NCBI RefSeq assembly: GCF_937906425.1 | Contig: NZ_CALCYR010000202.1 | Location: forward strand, 1 to 7,385 | From: an uncultured Methanobrevibacter sp. | Lineage (GTDB): Archaea; Methanobacteriota; Methanobacteria; Methanobacteriales; Methanobacteriaceae | Reading direction: 5' to 3' | DNA: 7,385 nt | Shown: positions 1-5,156 of the stretch, piece by piece | Position numbering within the stretch: position 1 is the first letter of the stretch | Layout of the letters: the number at the start of each line of letters is the position of its first letter | Notes under the pieces: model-generated | Databases searched by the model: none | What the model was told of the DNA's origin: nothing | The model's input: the letters and a program-made list of their open reading frames with translations, nothing else | Position numbers and translations under genes: made by a program

Positions 1-51
1 ATGAAAAAAAGAACTAAAAAAAATAGATAAAAGAAAAAAATAATAAATAAA

Positions 52-93
52 ATTAGTTAAAATGAAAAAAAGAATTATAATAATTATAATTCT
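52..93 (-). terminator. Terminator of the metallophosphoesterase gene, overlapping its stop codon
   Basis: Positions 71-80 and 84-93 are perfect 10-base inverted repeats (AGAATTATAA on the plus strand) separated by three bases. The second arm contains the TAA stop codon (84-86 read on minus) and the last codons. On the minus strand the hairpin is followed directly by a run of six T (65-70) and further T-rich sequence to the window edge. Hairpin plus U-tract looks like an intrinsic terminator; in archaea the U-tract alone is often enough, so the role of the all-AT stem is inferred. Confidence 0.6.
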
Positions 94-794
94 ATAAGGT
101 CAACTGTATAATTAGCCTCTTCATCAACTTCAATTAAAACTGCCTTACCAAATTCAAGAGCTCCAGGGTTTGCAATTGTAGTCTTTCCAACCTTGTCAAT
201 TGAAGCGGCTTCATGAACATGTCCACAAATGTTTATATTTGGTTGGAATTCATGAATAGGCTTTTTAACTCCTTGACTACCTACATGAGCACCTGATTCA
301 ATAGTGTCAGCTGTTGTATCATATGGAGGGGCGTGAGTGAGCAAAATGGTTACACGAGGAATTGAATCATTTCCAATATAATCATATTCAGCTAAAAGCT
401 CATAAACACGTTCATAGATTTTATCATCATCTATTTCACCTGGTGTGTCAAATGGAGTAGGATTTGATCCGCCATATCCCATAATAACCACATTTTCATA
501 AGCGATCAATTGATTGTGTAAACAGAATGCAGGTCTTTCATCAGGACCGCTTTCCTTGATTGCATTACAGATTCCCGCAGGATCACAGTTACCTGGAATA
601 GCAAATACATCAACATCCAAGTCTACAATTTCATCAATGAATGGTTTTACAAAACTTAAAGGTTCAAATTCTGTAATACCAAAATCTGTAATATCTCCTG
701 CAATTAAAACTGATTGAATATCCTCATTTTTTATGTAATTAAGTAATTTTTCACTTTTTTTACCGTGTATGTCACTAATTGCTAAAATTTTCAT
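84..794 (-). CDS. Calcineurin-like metallophosphoesterase (COG2129-like)
   Basis: A 236-residue cytoplasmic protein with the full set of calcineurin-type metallophosphoesterase motifs: SDIHG at residues 7-11 (D8, H10), AGDITD at 32-37 (D34), PGNCD at 67-71 (N69), THAPP at 153-157 (H154) and GHVH at 191-194. These residues bind the two metal ions and the phosphate in the family. Length and the AGDITDFG and PGNCDP signatures resemble the archaeal COG2129 group of predicted phosphoesterases related to Icc. Substrate is unknown and could be a nucleotide, phosphodiester or phosphoprotein. No signal peptide or membrane segment is visible. The start ATG (794) is preceded by a weak AGGT nine bases upstream. 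The gene appears monocistronic, with about 320 bp of AT-rich DNA upstream and a hairpin terminator over its stop codon. Family assignment is firm; subfamily is moderately sure. Confidence 0.9.
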   Translation of the reverse strand: MKILAISDIHGKKSEKLLNYIKNEDIQSVLIAGDITDFGITEFEPLSFVKPFIDEIVDLDVDVFAIPGNCDPAGICNAIKESGPDERPAFCLHNQLIAYENVVIMGYGGSNPTPFDTPGEIDDDKIYERVYELLAEYDYIGNDSIPRVTILLTHAPPYDTTADTIESGAHVGSQGVKKPIHEFQPNINICGHVHEAASIDKVGKTTIANPGALEFGKAVLIEVDEEANYTVDLIEL

Positions 795-822
795 TCTAAA
801 ACAACCTAATAATTTTTAAAAA

Positions 823-830
823 TTTATAAA
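823..830 (-). promoter_or_regulatory. Possible TATA box of the metallophosphoesterase gene
   Basis: The self-complementary TTTATAAA lies 29-36 bases before the start codon. If used, transcription would begin only some 5-10 bases before the ATG, giving a near-leaderless mRNA. Because the region is almost pure A/T, other boxes further upstream (around 880-895) are equally possible, so this is a weak call. Confidence 0.25.
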
Positions 831-990
831 AATAATCATTTAATCATTTTTAAATTAACTAATTAAGTATAAGATTTTTATTATAATAAATTTAACTATT
901 TGATTTGAAATAATATTACTAAACTTGTGGGACTTATTAAAAAAACTTAAAATCCGTTTAAGATGAGAAAAGTAATTAAATTAAATAAAA

Positions 991-1100
991 ATAGAAAAAA
1001 AGTAAAAAAAGTAAAAACTAAAAACTAAAATGAAAAATAATAAAAATAGAAAAATAAGTAAAAATAAGTAAAAAAAAGTAAAAAAAAAGTAAAAAATAGG
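991..1100. repeat. Array of A-tracts with roughly 10-base spacing
   Basis: At 1051-1090 the plus strand reads as near-identical 10-11 base units: AAAATAAGTA twice, AAAAAAAGTA once, then AAAAAAAAGT. A similar series of AAAAAAAGT and AAAAACT units fills 991-1030. The units match helical spacing, which in principle favours intrinsic DNA curvature. On the minus strand they give a series of U-tracts behind the DUF2096-like gene. It may simply be a degenerate simple repeat. Confidence 0.6.
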
Positions 1101-1123
1101 ATAATAGAATAAAAATCTATTCT
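1040..1123 (-). terminator. Terminator of the DUF749-DUF2096 unit, overlapping the stop codon
   Basis: AGAATA (1106-1111) and TATTCT (1118-1123) form a 6-base inverted repeat with a six-base loop that includes part of the TAG stop codon (1117-1119 read on minus). It is followed on the minus strand by successive T-runs of seven to eight bases separated by AC. The stem is weak, so the multiple U-tracts are the better evidence for termination. Confidence 0.5.
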
Positions 1124-1644
1124 GAGAAGAATGGAGCCATTTCTTTTAAAGCATCTTGAATCTTAGGCTTTTCACCATACAAAGCTATAGTCAAATCACT
1201 GTCAAACTCCATAATCAAACCATAGTATTCAGCGATTTCCTGAACTCTGTCTTCAGCAATTGGATTTCTTAAGGTAATCTTTGCATAAGAAAATCCTGGA
1301 GGAGCATTTAATATAAATCTGGATTGGGTGTCTGAAATTTCATAAACCTCTTCTCCCCTATTGGCCCTATTTAACTTGTCTAGCCATTCATCATGATAAT
1401 CTGAATCATAATCCTTTGCAAGAGATAATAAAATTCCTTGAATTCCATTTAAAGACATGTCAGCTCTTGCCATTTCATTAATCATGTCTGGATGAGAAGG
1501 ATCCTTTTTATAAAAACCAATCTGAGACTTTACAAGACCTAAATCTTTATTTATTTGACTAGGAATTTCAATACCCTTTTTATGCAAATCAGTTGAAAGG
1601 TTGGCAATGACCAACCAGGATTGTTCTATTGGCAGGGTATTCAT
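1117..1644 (-). CDS. Conserved methanogen protein of unknown function, DUF2096-like
   Basis: A 175-residue soluble protein without signal peptide, membrane segments or metal-binding cysteines (it has none). It begins LPIEQSWLVIANL and contains a YKKDPSHPDMINEM stretch followed by a long helical region (NGIQGILLSLAKDY). The second half (about 105-170) looks like a compact alpha/beta domain, with LNAPPGFSYAKITLRNPIAEDRV. From memory this matches the archaeal family DUF2096, which has no established function; no search was possible. The start ATG overlaps the stop of the upstream DUF749-like gene in an ATGA, and the Shine-Dalgarno-like GAAGGA lies inside the last codons of that gene, so translation is probably coupled. 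The two products may work together, but nothing in the sequence shows on what. Confidence 0.75.
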   Translation of the reverse strand: MNTLPIEQSWLVIANLSTDLHKKGIEIPSQINKDLGLVKSQIGFYKKDPSHPDMINEMARADMSLNGIQGILLSLAKDYDSDYHDEWLDKLNRANRGEEVYEISDTQSRFILNAPPGFSYAKITLRNPIAEDRVQEIAEYYGLIMEFDSDLTIALYGEKPKIQDALKEMAPFFSE

Positions 1645-1910
1645 AAATGTCCTTCCAATATTTTTAAAGTAGTGACATTAACTTTAGCGTCAGCTTCTCT
1701 TAATTCTCTTTTGATTTCATTAAGATTATTATATCTGTCTAAGAATAAAACGTGATGACTACCGGTTCCGGTAATGTCTAAAATAGCTATTTCATCAGTA
1801 TCTTTAATTTCATCTCTACCTTCAATAGCAGCTTTAAATTGTACATAAGGACCATATTCTTCTGGAAGATCTTTAAATCTAAAAATTCCACCTAAAATTG
1901 CAATAAACAT
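1641..1910 (-). CDS. Small conserved methanogen protein, DUF749-like
   Basis: The protein is 89 residues from the ATG at 1908-1910. It reads MFIAILGGIFRFKDLPEEYG and later DEIAILDITGTGSHHVLFLD, then a lysine/glutamate-rich helix up to the C-terminus. This resembles the archaeal DUF749 family of about 90 residues, recalled rather than searched; function is unknown. The frame is open upstream to a GTG at 1952 (103 residues), but the start at 1910 is preferred because GGAG lies eight bases upstream and the family begins at this methionine; the 14 extra residues (two adjacent cysteines, then FIRNK) do not look like part of the domain. It is the first gene of a two-gene unit and ends inside the start codon of the DUF2096-like gene. 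The DITGTGSHH segment could be a ligand-binding loop; that is speculation. Confidence 0.75.
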   Translation of the reverse strand: MFIAILGGIFRFKDLPEEYGPYVQFKAAIEGRDEIKDTDEIAILDITGTGSHHVLFLDRYNNLNEIKRELREADAKVNVTTLKILEGHL

Positions 1911-1979
1911 AATACATACTCCCATTTTATTACGAATGAATAAACAGCACACCTAAATTAAAGCAAACCGTTTAATGTA

Positions 1980-1987
1980 ATTATAAA
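1980..1987 (-). promoter_or_regulatory. Probable TATA box of the DUF749-DUF2096 unit
   Basis: On the minus strand this reads TTTATAAT, a good archaeal TATA box. A start about 25 bases downstream falls near 1957-1960 and gives a leader of nearly 50 bases that includes the GGAG ribosome binding site. Two inverted repeats lie directly upstream of the box. Confidence 0.5.
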
Positions 1988-1996
1988 CTAAATGTT

Positions 1997-2022
1997 AATG
2001 GTTGAAATCTTTTCCAACCATT
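1997..2022. promoter_or_regulatory. Inverted repeat just upstream of the DUF749 promoter
   Basis: AATGGTTG (1997-2004) and CAACCATT (2015-2022) are perfect 8-base arms around a ten-base centre that can pair further (AAA with TTT) past a bulged C. It begins about ten bases upstream of the TATA box, where an archaeal activator or repressor could bind. Three G/C pairs per arm make it less likely to be chance than the A/T-only dyads nearby. Confidence 0.4.
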
Positions 2023-2025
2023 CAT

Positions 2026-2049
2026 ATTATCATTATATTTAATGATAAT
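2026..2049. promoter_or_regulatory. Second inverted repeat upstream of the DUF749 promoter
   Basis: ATTATCATTA (2026-2035) and TAATGATAAT (2040-2049) are perfect 10-base arms with a four-base centre, three bases away from the first dyad. Such A/T-rich dyads arise by chance fairly often in this composition, so an operator role is only a possibility. Confidence 0.3.
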
Positions 2050-2415
2050 TATATTTTTAATTATTTTGATTAATAAAATTTGTTATTGATTAGTACAATT
2101 ATTTCATATCAAACTAATTTTTTTAATGAATTAATACAAATTACAAAATAAATTTTTAATGAATCAATGCACATTGATTGAATAGAACAATGAGTTTTTT
2201 TAAAATCGGATCAAAATAAATTTTCTCTCCAATCAAAGTTTTTTAAAAATGAACAATAAATAAAATAATTCAAGTTTTATTTACAATCAATAAACTATAA
2301 GTTACTTTTATTTTTATACTATAAAAATATTTGTACATATAAGAATTAAATGTTTCAACATCTAAAATCCAATTTTAGGATTAAAATTGGTAAAAATAGT
2401 CATTTATATTGAGTT
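2050..2415. other. Intergenic region between hdrB and the DUF749 unit, no gene
   Basis: No reading frame of note on either strand. The only structure seen is at 2362-2390, where the stretch ATTTTA (2372-2377) can pair either with the preceding CTAAAAT (2362-2368) or with the following TAAAATTGG (2382-2390; arms CCAATTTTA/TAAAATTGG with loop GGAT). This pair of mutually exclusive hairpins resembles an attenuator in shape, but no gene is placed to be controlled by it and it is nearly all A/T. Confidence 0.5.
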
Positions 2416-2459
2416 TTAAAAAAATAAAAAAAAGAAAAGAAAAAGTAGTTAAACTACTT
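2414..2459 (-). terminator. Terminator of the hdrCB operon, overlapping the hdrB stop codon
   Basis: AAGTAGTT (2443-2450) and AACTACTT (2452-2459) are perfect 8-base arms around a single base; a real hairpin would leave the middle pairs open. The right arm includes two bases of the hdrB stop TAA (2458-2460 read on minus). On the minus strand it runs into T5-C-T4-C-T8-A-T7, a strong U-rich tract ending near 2414. This is the most convincing terminator in the window. Confidence 0.7.
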
Positions 2460-3345
2460 ATTCTGCAATTTTATCAAGAACTGGAGCTGCGTCAATTAAT
2501 TGAGCACCTAAAGTTAATTCGTCTGCATCTAAGCCCATAGCTAATCCGTATAATTGAGCTAAGTGGAATACAGGGAATGCGAAGTCAGTTCCGTATTTTT
2601 CATTTACTTCAGTTTGACCTACGTCAAATTGTAAGTGACAGAAAGGACATACTTCTACAATAGCGTCAACACCAGCTGCTTTCATAGCATCAAGTTTTTC
2701 TTTAGTGAAGCTTAAGGTTACGTCAATGTCTCTTGCTCTTAAACCTCCACCAGCACCACAACACATCATCTTGTTTTCGTAAGGTACAGATTTTGCACCG
2801 GTGATTTCAACTAATTCATCTAAGATGGATGGGTTTTCAGCAGATTCTTCAATACCTACTTCAGCGGTAGGTTTTAAGAAGTGACAACCGTAGTGTACAG
2901 CTACATTAATTCCTAAATCTTTGGTGAATAATTCGCTTATTTTGTCAAGACCTACGTCGTTGTATAAAATTTCAGCGAAGTGTCTTACTTTGGTTTCACC
3001 TTTGAATTGTTTGTCAGTAGTTTCAGCTAAAATTGCGTTAATTTCATCTTTTTTAGCTGGGTTTTCTTTTAATAAATGGTCACATTCACGTAATGAACCG
3101 AAACATCCGTTACATTCGGTCATTATATCAGTGCCCATTTCTTCCGCAATAGCGAGGTTACGTGCTGCAATTGCAGCCCAAGTGGTTTGATCGAAAGATC
3201 CAAATACACCAGGAGCAGGACAACAGGAAGCACCTTCCATATCTTTTAATTCAATGTCTAATTTATCGAATAACATTCTAGTTGCTTTTTCGATACCAGG
3301 ATAACGGTTGTTCATAATACAACCTAAGAAATATGCAATCTCCAT
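2458..3345 (-). CDS. hdrB: CoB-CoM heterodisulfide reductase subunit B (HdrB)
   Basis: HdrB holds the catalytic site of heterodisulfide reductase, where two unusual [4Fe-4S] clusters cleave CoM-S-S-CoB to CoM-SH and CoB-SH. The 295-residue protein, the usual length, has two complete cysteine-rich CCG motifs: C9, C41-C42, C78 and C81 in the N-terminal half, and C154, C195-C196, C233 and C236 in the C-terminal half, the latter in CCGAGGG and CPFCH contexts. No ligand is missing. The start ATG is preceded by AAGGAG eight bases upstream, a strong site. The gene follows hdrC after 22 bases and is the last gene of the operon. The hdrA gene is not next to it, as is common in Methanobacteriales. The protein is cytoplasmic, in the HdrABC complex with an electron-bifurcating hydrogenase or formate dehydrogenase. 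The identity is secure. Confidence 0.96.
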   Translation of the reverse strand: MEIAYFLGCIMNNRYPGIEKATRMLFDKLDIELKDMEGASCCPAPGVFGSFDQTTWAAIAARNLAIAEEMGTDIMTECNGCFGSLRECDHLLKENPAKKDEINAILAETTDKQFKGETKVRHFAEILYNDVGLDKISELFTKDLGINVAVHYGCHFLKPTAEVGIEESAENPSILDELVEITGAKSVPYENKMMCCGAGGGLRARDIDVTLSFTKEKLDAMKAAGVDAIVEVCPFCHLQFDVGQTEVNEKYGTDFAFPVFHLAQLYGLAMGLDADELTLGAQLIDAAPVLDKIAE

Positions 3346-3367
3346 AATATTAACTCCTTAACAATAT

Positions 3368-4456
3368 TTATTCTAAGCTACCGGTTTCCATATTGTAACC
3401 GATTAATTTATCAAAGTCACATGCTACACAGATTTTTTGAACTTCTTCTAATGCTTCAGGATAAGCATGTACTGTTGGAGGTAATTCAGAAAGTCCAATA
3501 GCAGTTCTTAATTCTTTTGTCTTATCGTTGATTGGTACACCGTGACCAGTTTTAATTACGAAAGAACCAGTTGCTTTGTGTGCATCAGCCATGTAACCAG
3601 CTTTAGCAGCTTCGTTACGTGCCATTTTAATAATATCTACAATTTTTACGCTTCTAGGACATCTTTCTTGGCAAGTGTAACAGGTAGTACACATCCATAA
3701 AGCAGGGTCGGATACTACTTCTTCTCTAAGTCCTAATAAACATTTTCTTACAACTTGTCTTACTCTGTAAGGAGTTCTTCTACCGGAAGGACATCCTCCA
3801 CCACAAGTACCACATTGGAAACAGTGGTCTACAGTTTCAATTCCAGCGTCAATGAATTTTTGAGTAAATTCTTTGTCAATATCATCCATTGAATATACAT
3901 CATTTTCTTTTAATAAAGTCATATTATCGCTCTCTTCATTTTCTTCTGAAGATTCTTCTTCGTCAGACTCTTCTTCCACTTCAGAGTCATCTAAAGATTC
4001 TTCAACTTCTTCTTGTATTTCTTCATCACTTTCTAAAGAAACTTCCTCTTCAGGAACTTCTTCAACAGCTTCTTCAGGAGTCTCTTCAACAGAAACTTCC
4101 TCTTCAGTTTCTTCTATAGCCTCTTCCCCAGACTCCTCGATTTCAGCTTCCGGAGTTTCTTCAGCTTCTTCAGCTTCAGCAACTTCATCAACGTCTTCTT
4201 CGTCCTCTTCAGGTTCAGCTTCTTCAGGAGTTTCTGCATGAATAGGAACAATTACTTCCTCTTCTACAGGAACTTCTACTTTTGAAGTTTCATCAGAATT
4301 AGTTTCAGAATCAGATTTAATTTCTTTTTCCTCTTCTGAAGATGTCTGTATAGAATCAGCAGCTTCCTCAGTAGGAACTGTTTCTTTAGTTAAACTTTTA
4401 TCTATATCCTCATCAGCAGTTTTGATGAGATTTTTAAGACGATCTAAAACAGACAT
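3368..4456 (-). CDS. hdrC: Heterodisulfide reductase subunit C (HdrC) with a long acidic N-terminal extension
   Basis: HdrC passes electrons from HdrA to HdrB through two [4Fe-4S] clusters. The protein is 362 residues from the ATG at 4454-4456, chosen because AGGTG lies nine bases upstream; a GTG four codons earlier is part of that ribosome binding site. The last 184 residues (from M179) are a complete, normal-length HdrC with two ferredoxin-type motifs: C212, C215, C218, C222-P and C256, C259, C262, C266-P. Residues 1-178 are extra: a short helix with basic residues (MSVLDRLKNLIKTADEDIDK) followed by about 150 low-complexity residues, roughly half Glu/Asp, with ETPE-type repeats and no Lys or Arg between K59 and the core. 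It is presumably disordered. M179 has only a weak GAG-type site upstream, so a short form by internal initiation is possible but unproven. First gene of hdrCB. Confidence 0.93.
   Translation of the reverse strand: MSVLDRLKNLIKTADEDIDKSLTKETVPTEEAADSIQTSSEEEKEIKSDSETNSDETSKVEVPVEEEVIVPIHAETPEEAEPEEDEEDVDEVAEAEEAEETPEAEIEESGEEAIEETEEEVSVEETPEEAVEEVPEEEVSLESDEEIQEEVEESLDDSEVEEESDEEESSEENEESDNMTLLKENDVYSMDDIDKEFTQKFIDAGIETVDHCFQCGTCGGGCPSGRRTPYRVRQVVRKCLLGLREEVVSDPALWMCTTCYTCQERCPRSVKIVDIIKMARNEAAKAGYMADAHKATGSFVIKTGHGVPINDKTKELRTAIGLSELPPTVHAYPEALEEVQKICVACDFDKLIGYNMETGSLE
3923..4390 (-). repeat. Degenerate Glu-rich repeat tract within the hdrC extension
   Basis: This stretch encodes the acidic linker of HdrC. 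The DNA is an imperfect repetition of GAA/GAG, TCA and CCT codons (GAAGAAG-type runs on the minus strand), with the peptide motif ETPEEA or close variants recurring three times. The opposite strand stays open as serine-rich frames, which are shadows and not genes. Such tracts can expand or contract by slippage. Confidence 0.7.
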
Positions 4457-4469
4457 TGAAAAACACACC

Positions 4470-4491
4470 TAGGACAATCATAGGATAATCC
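4470..4491 (-). promoter_or_regulatory. Tandem 11-base direct repeat in the hdrC leader
   Basis: On the plus strand, TAGGACAATCA (4470-4480) is followed directly by TAGGATAATCC (4481-4491), 9 of 11 positions identical. The pair lies in the predicted 5' untranslated region of hdrC, the first copy abutting the ribosome binding site, in the most GC-rich part of the leader. In the RNA, CCTA and TAGG could pair and partly cover the AGGTG site. A protein site or an RNA control element are both possible. Confidence 0.4.
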
Positions 4492-4523
4492 TCTCGCCCT
4501 TAATATAAATTATAGTTGTATAG

Positions 4524-4531
4524 TATATAAA
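4524..4531 (-). promoter_or_regulatory. TATA box of the hdrCB operon
   Basis: The minus strand reads CAAAACC followed by TTTATATA, an excellent archaeal TATA box. A start about 25 bases downstream falls near 4500-4503, giving a leader of about 45 bases ending in AGGTG and the hdrC ATG. It is the best promoter in the window. Confidence 0.65.
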
Positions 4532-4551
4532 GGTTTTGAAAAAAATTGATG

Positions 4552-4572
4552 GTGTAACCTAAAAGGTTACAC
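4552..4572. promoter_or_regulatory. Perfect dyad upstream of the hdrC promoter, probable operator
   Basis: GTGTAACCT (4552-4560) and AGGTTACAC (4564-4572) are perfect 9-base arms separated by AAA. Four G/C pairs per arm in such an AT-rich setting make chance unlikely. It sits about 20 bases upstream of the TATA box, outside the region covered by TBP and TFB, a position more typical of an archaeal activator than a blocking repressor, though either is possible. It is not followed by a U-tract on either strand, so a terminator is unlikely. Confidence 0.55.
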
Positions 4573-4651
4573 ATTTTAATGAAATTTAGTTAAGCCTAAA
4601 TTAATACTTGATGGAAAAAGCTCCATTTTAATCGAATGATTATTCAATTAT

Positions 4652-4671
4652 TTTTTAGGTACACCTAAAAA
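4652..4671. promoter_or_regulatory. Second AGGT-containing dyad upstream of hdrC
   Basis: TTTTTAGGT (4652-4660) and ACCTAAAAA (4663-4671) are perfect 9-base arms around AC. The inner sequence AGGTACACC resembles the half-site AGGTTACAC of the dyad at 4552-4572, so both may be bound by one protein. It lies about 120 bases upstream of the hdrC TATA box. Confidence 0.4.
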
Positions 4672-4672
4672 T

Positions 4673-4693
4673 TTTTATTAATCATTAATAAAA
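4673..4693. repeat. A/T-only dyad adjoining the AGGT dyad
   Basis: TTTTATTAAT (4673-4682) and ATTAATAAAA (4684-4693) are perfect 10-base arms around a single C. It directly follows the dyad at 4652-4671. Lacking G/C pairs, it carries less weight than its neighbour. Confidence 0.35.
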
Positions 4694-4801
4694 TTTTAAC
4701 AAATTCAATCGTAGAATTGTTTTTTGGAAAAAATATTTAATTTAAATCCATTTTTAAAATTTGAAAAAAATCAATTTTAAAAAAAAGAGTAGAATTTTAT
4801 G

Positions 4802-4831
4802 AAAAATTTGTTAAAAATTTGTAAAAATTTT
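4802..4831. repeat. Three phased AAAAATTT tracts
   Basis: AAAAATTTG occurs at 4802-4810 and 4813-4821, followed by AAAAATTTT at 4823-4831, with spacings of 11 and 10 bases. AnTn tracts in phase with the helix are classical sources of intrinsic curvature. They lie about 300 bp upstream of the hdrC promoter. Any role in chromatin (archaeal histone or other protein placement) is inference. Confidence 0.5.
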
Positions 4832-5118
4832 GATTAATTTTTATTATTATATTATTATATAGGTTAATTAGTATTTTATTTAAATTATTTTTGAATATTT
4901 TATTGAAATTTATTGCTTAAAAAAATAAGAAGAGAAAAAATTCTTTTAAAAATTAGTTAATAAAAATAGAAAAATAGTTAAAATAATTTAATAACTTAAA
5001 AAACAGCAAAATTCATTAATAGCTAAAAAAATAGAATAATTTACCTAAAAATAATAAAAAATAGCTAAAATTAATTAAAAATAGAAAAAATTATCTAAAA
5101 ATAATAAAAAAATTCTAA

Positions 5119-5156
5119 AAAGTAGTTAAAGAGAAAAAAAAGAAAATTAAAAAAGA
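5119..5156 (-). terminator. U-rich terminator of the MarR gene
   Basis: Directly after the TAA stop the minus strand reads TCTTTTTTAATTTTC and then a T8 run, a typical archaeal oligo-U terminator with no clear hairpin. The only nearby dyad, the palindrome AAAATG/CATTTT (5162-5173), is inside the last codons. Further T-runs follow downstream. Confidence 0.5.

Larger units (their letters stand above)
795..1116. other. Intergenic region with no gene; A-tract repeats at its right half
   Basis: No reading frame, tRNA or convincing structured RNA is visible. The left half must hold the promoter of the metallophosphoesterase gene. A slightly more GC-rich patch occurs near 925-962, including a small inverted repeat CTTAAA (946-951) / TTTAAG (957-962). 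From about 991 to 1100 the plus strand is an array of A-runs separated by GT, CT or TAG, which is the T-rich 3' flank of the DUF2096-like gene. Confidence 0.6.
4532..5156. other. Intergenic region upstream of hdrC, no gene
   Basis: No coding frame is visible. The left third (4552-4720) is crowded with inverted repeats. The middle (4802-4831) has three helically phased AAAAATTT tracts. The right part (about 4920-5156) is A-rich on the plus strand, hence the U-rich 3' flank of the MarR gene, and contains a 30-base imperfect direct repeat at a spacing of exactly 50 bases (5041-5070 and 5091-5120, 26 of 30 identical). Confidence 0.6.

Noticed and set aside
514..717. Plus-strand frame inside the metallophosphoesterase gene
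   Set aside because: It lies opposite a complete, motif-bearing gene and shows no protein-like pattern or initiation signal.
1911..1952. Longer start of the DUF749-like gene at a GTG (103 residues)
   Set aside because: The internal ATG at 1910 has GGAG at good spacing and begins where the family begins; the predicted transcription start is also too close to the GTG.
2362..2390. Attenuator or riboswitch with alternative hairpins
   Set aside because: No gene lies downstream in a position to be controlled, the arms are nearly all A/T, and similar alternative pairings are expected by chance in this composition.
2921..3190. Plus-strand frame opposite hdrB
   Set aside because: It is a shadow of the hdrB coding strand; hdrB has all of its ligand cysteines across the same bases.
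3873..4241. Plus-strand serine-rich and leucine-rich open frames opposite the hdrC extension
   Set aside because: They are the complement of the Glu-rich codons of hdrC (GAA/GAG read as TTC/CTC and shifted to serine or leucine codons), are pure low complexity and have no ribosome binding site.
4457..4468. Start of hdrC at GTG 4468
   Set aside because: That GTG is part of the AGGTG ribosome binding site for the ATG at 4456.
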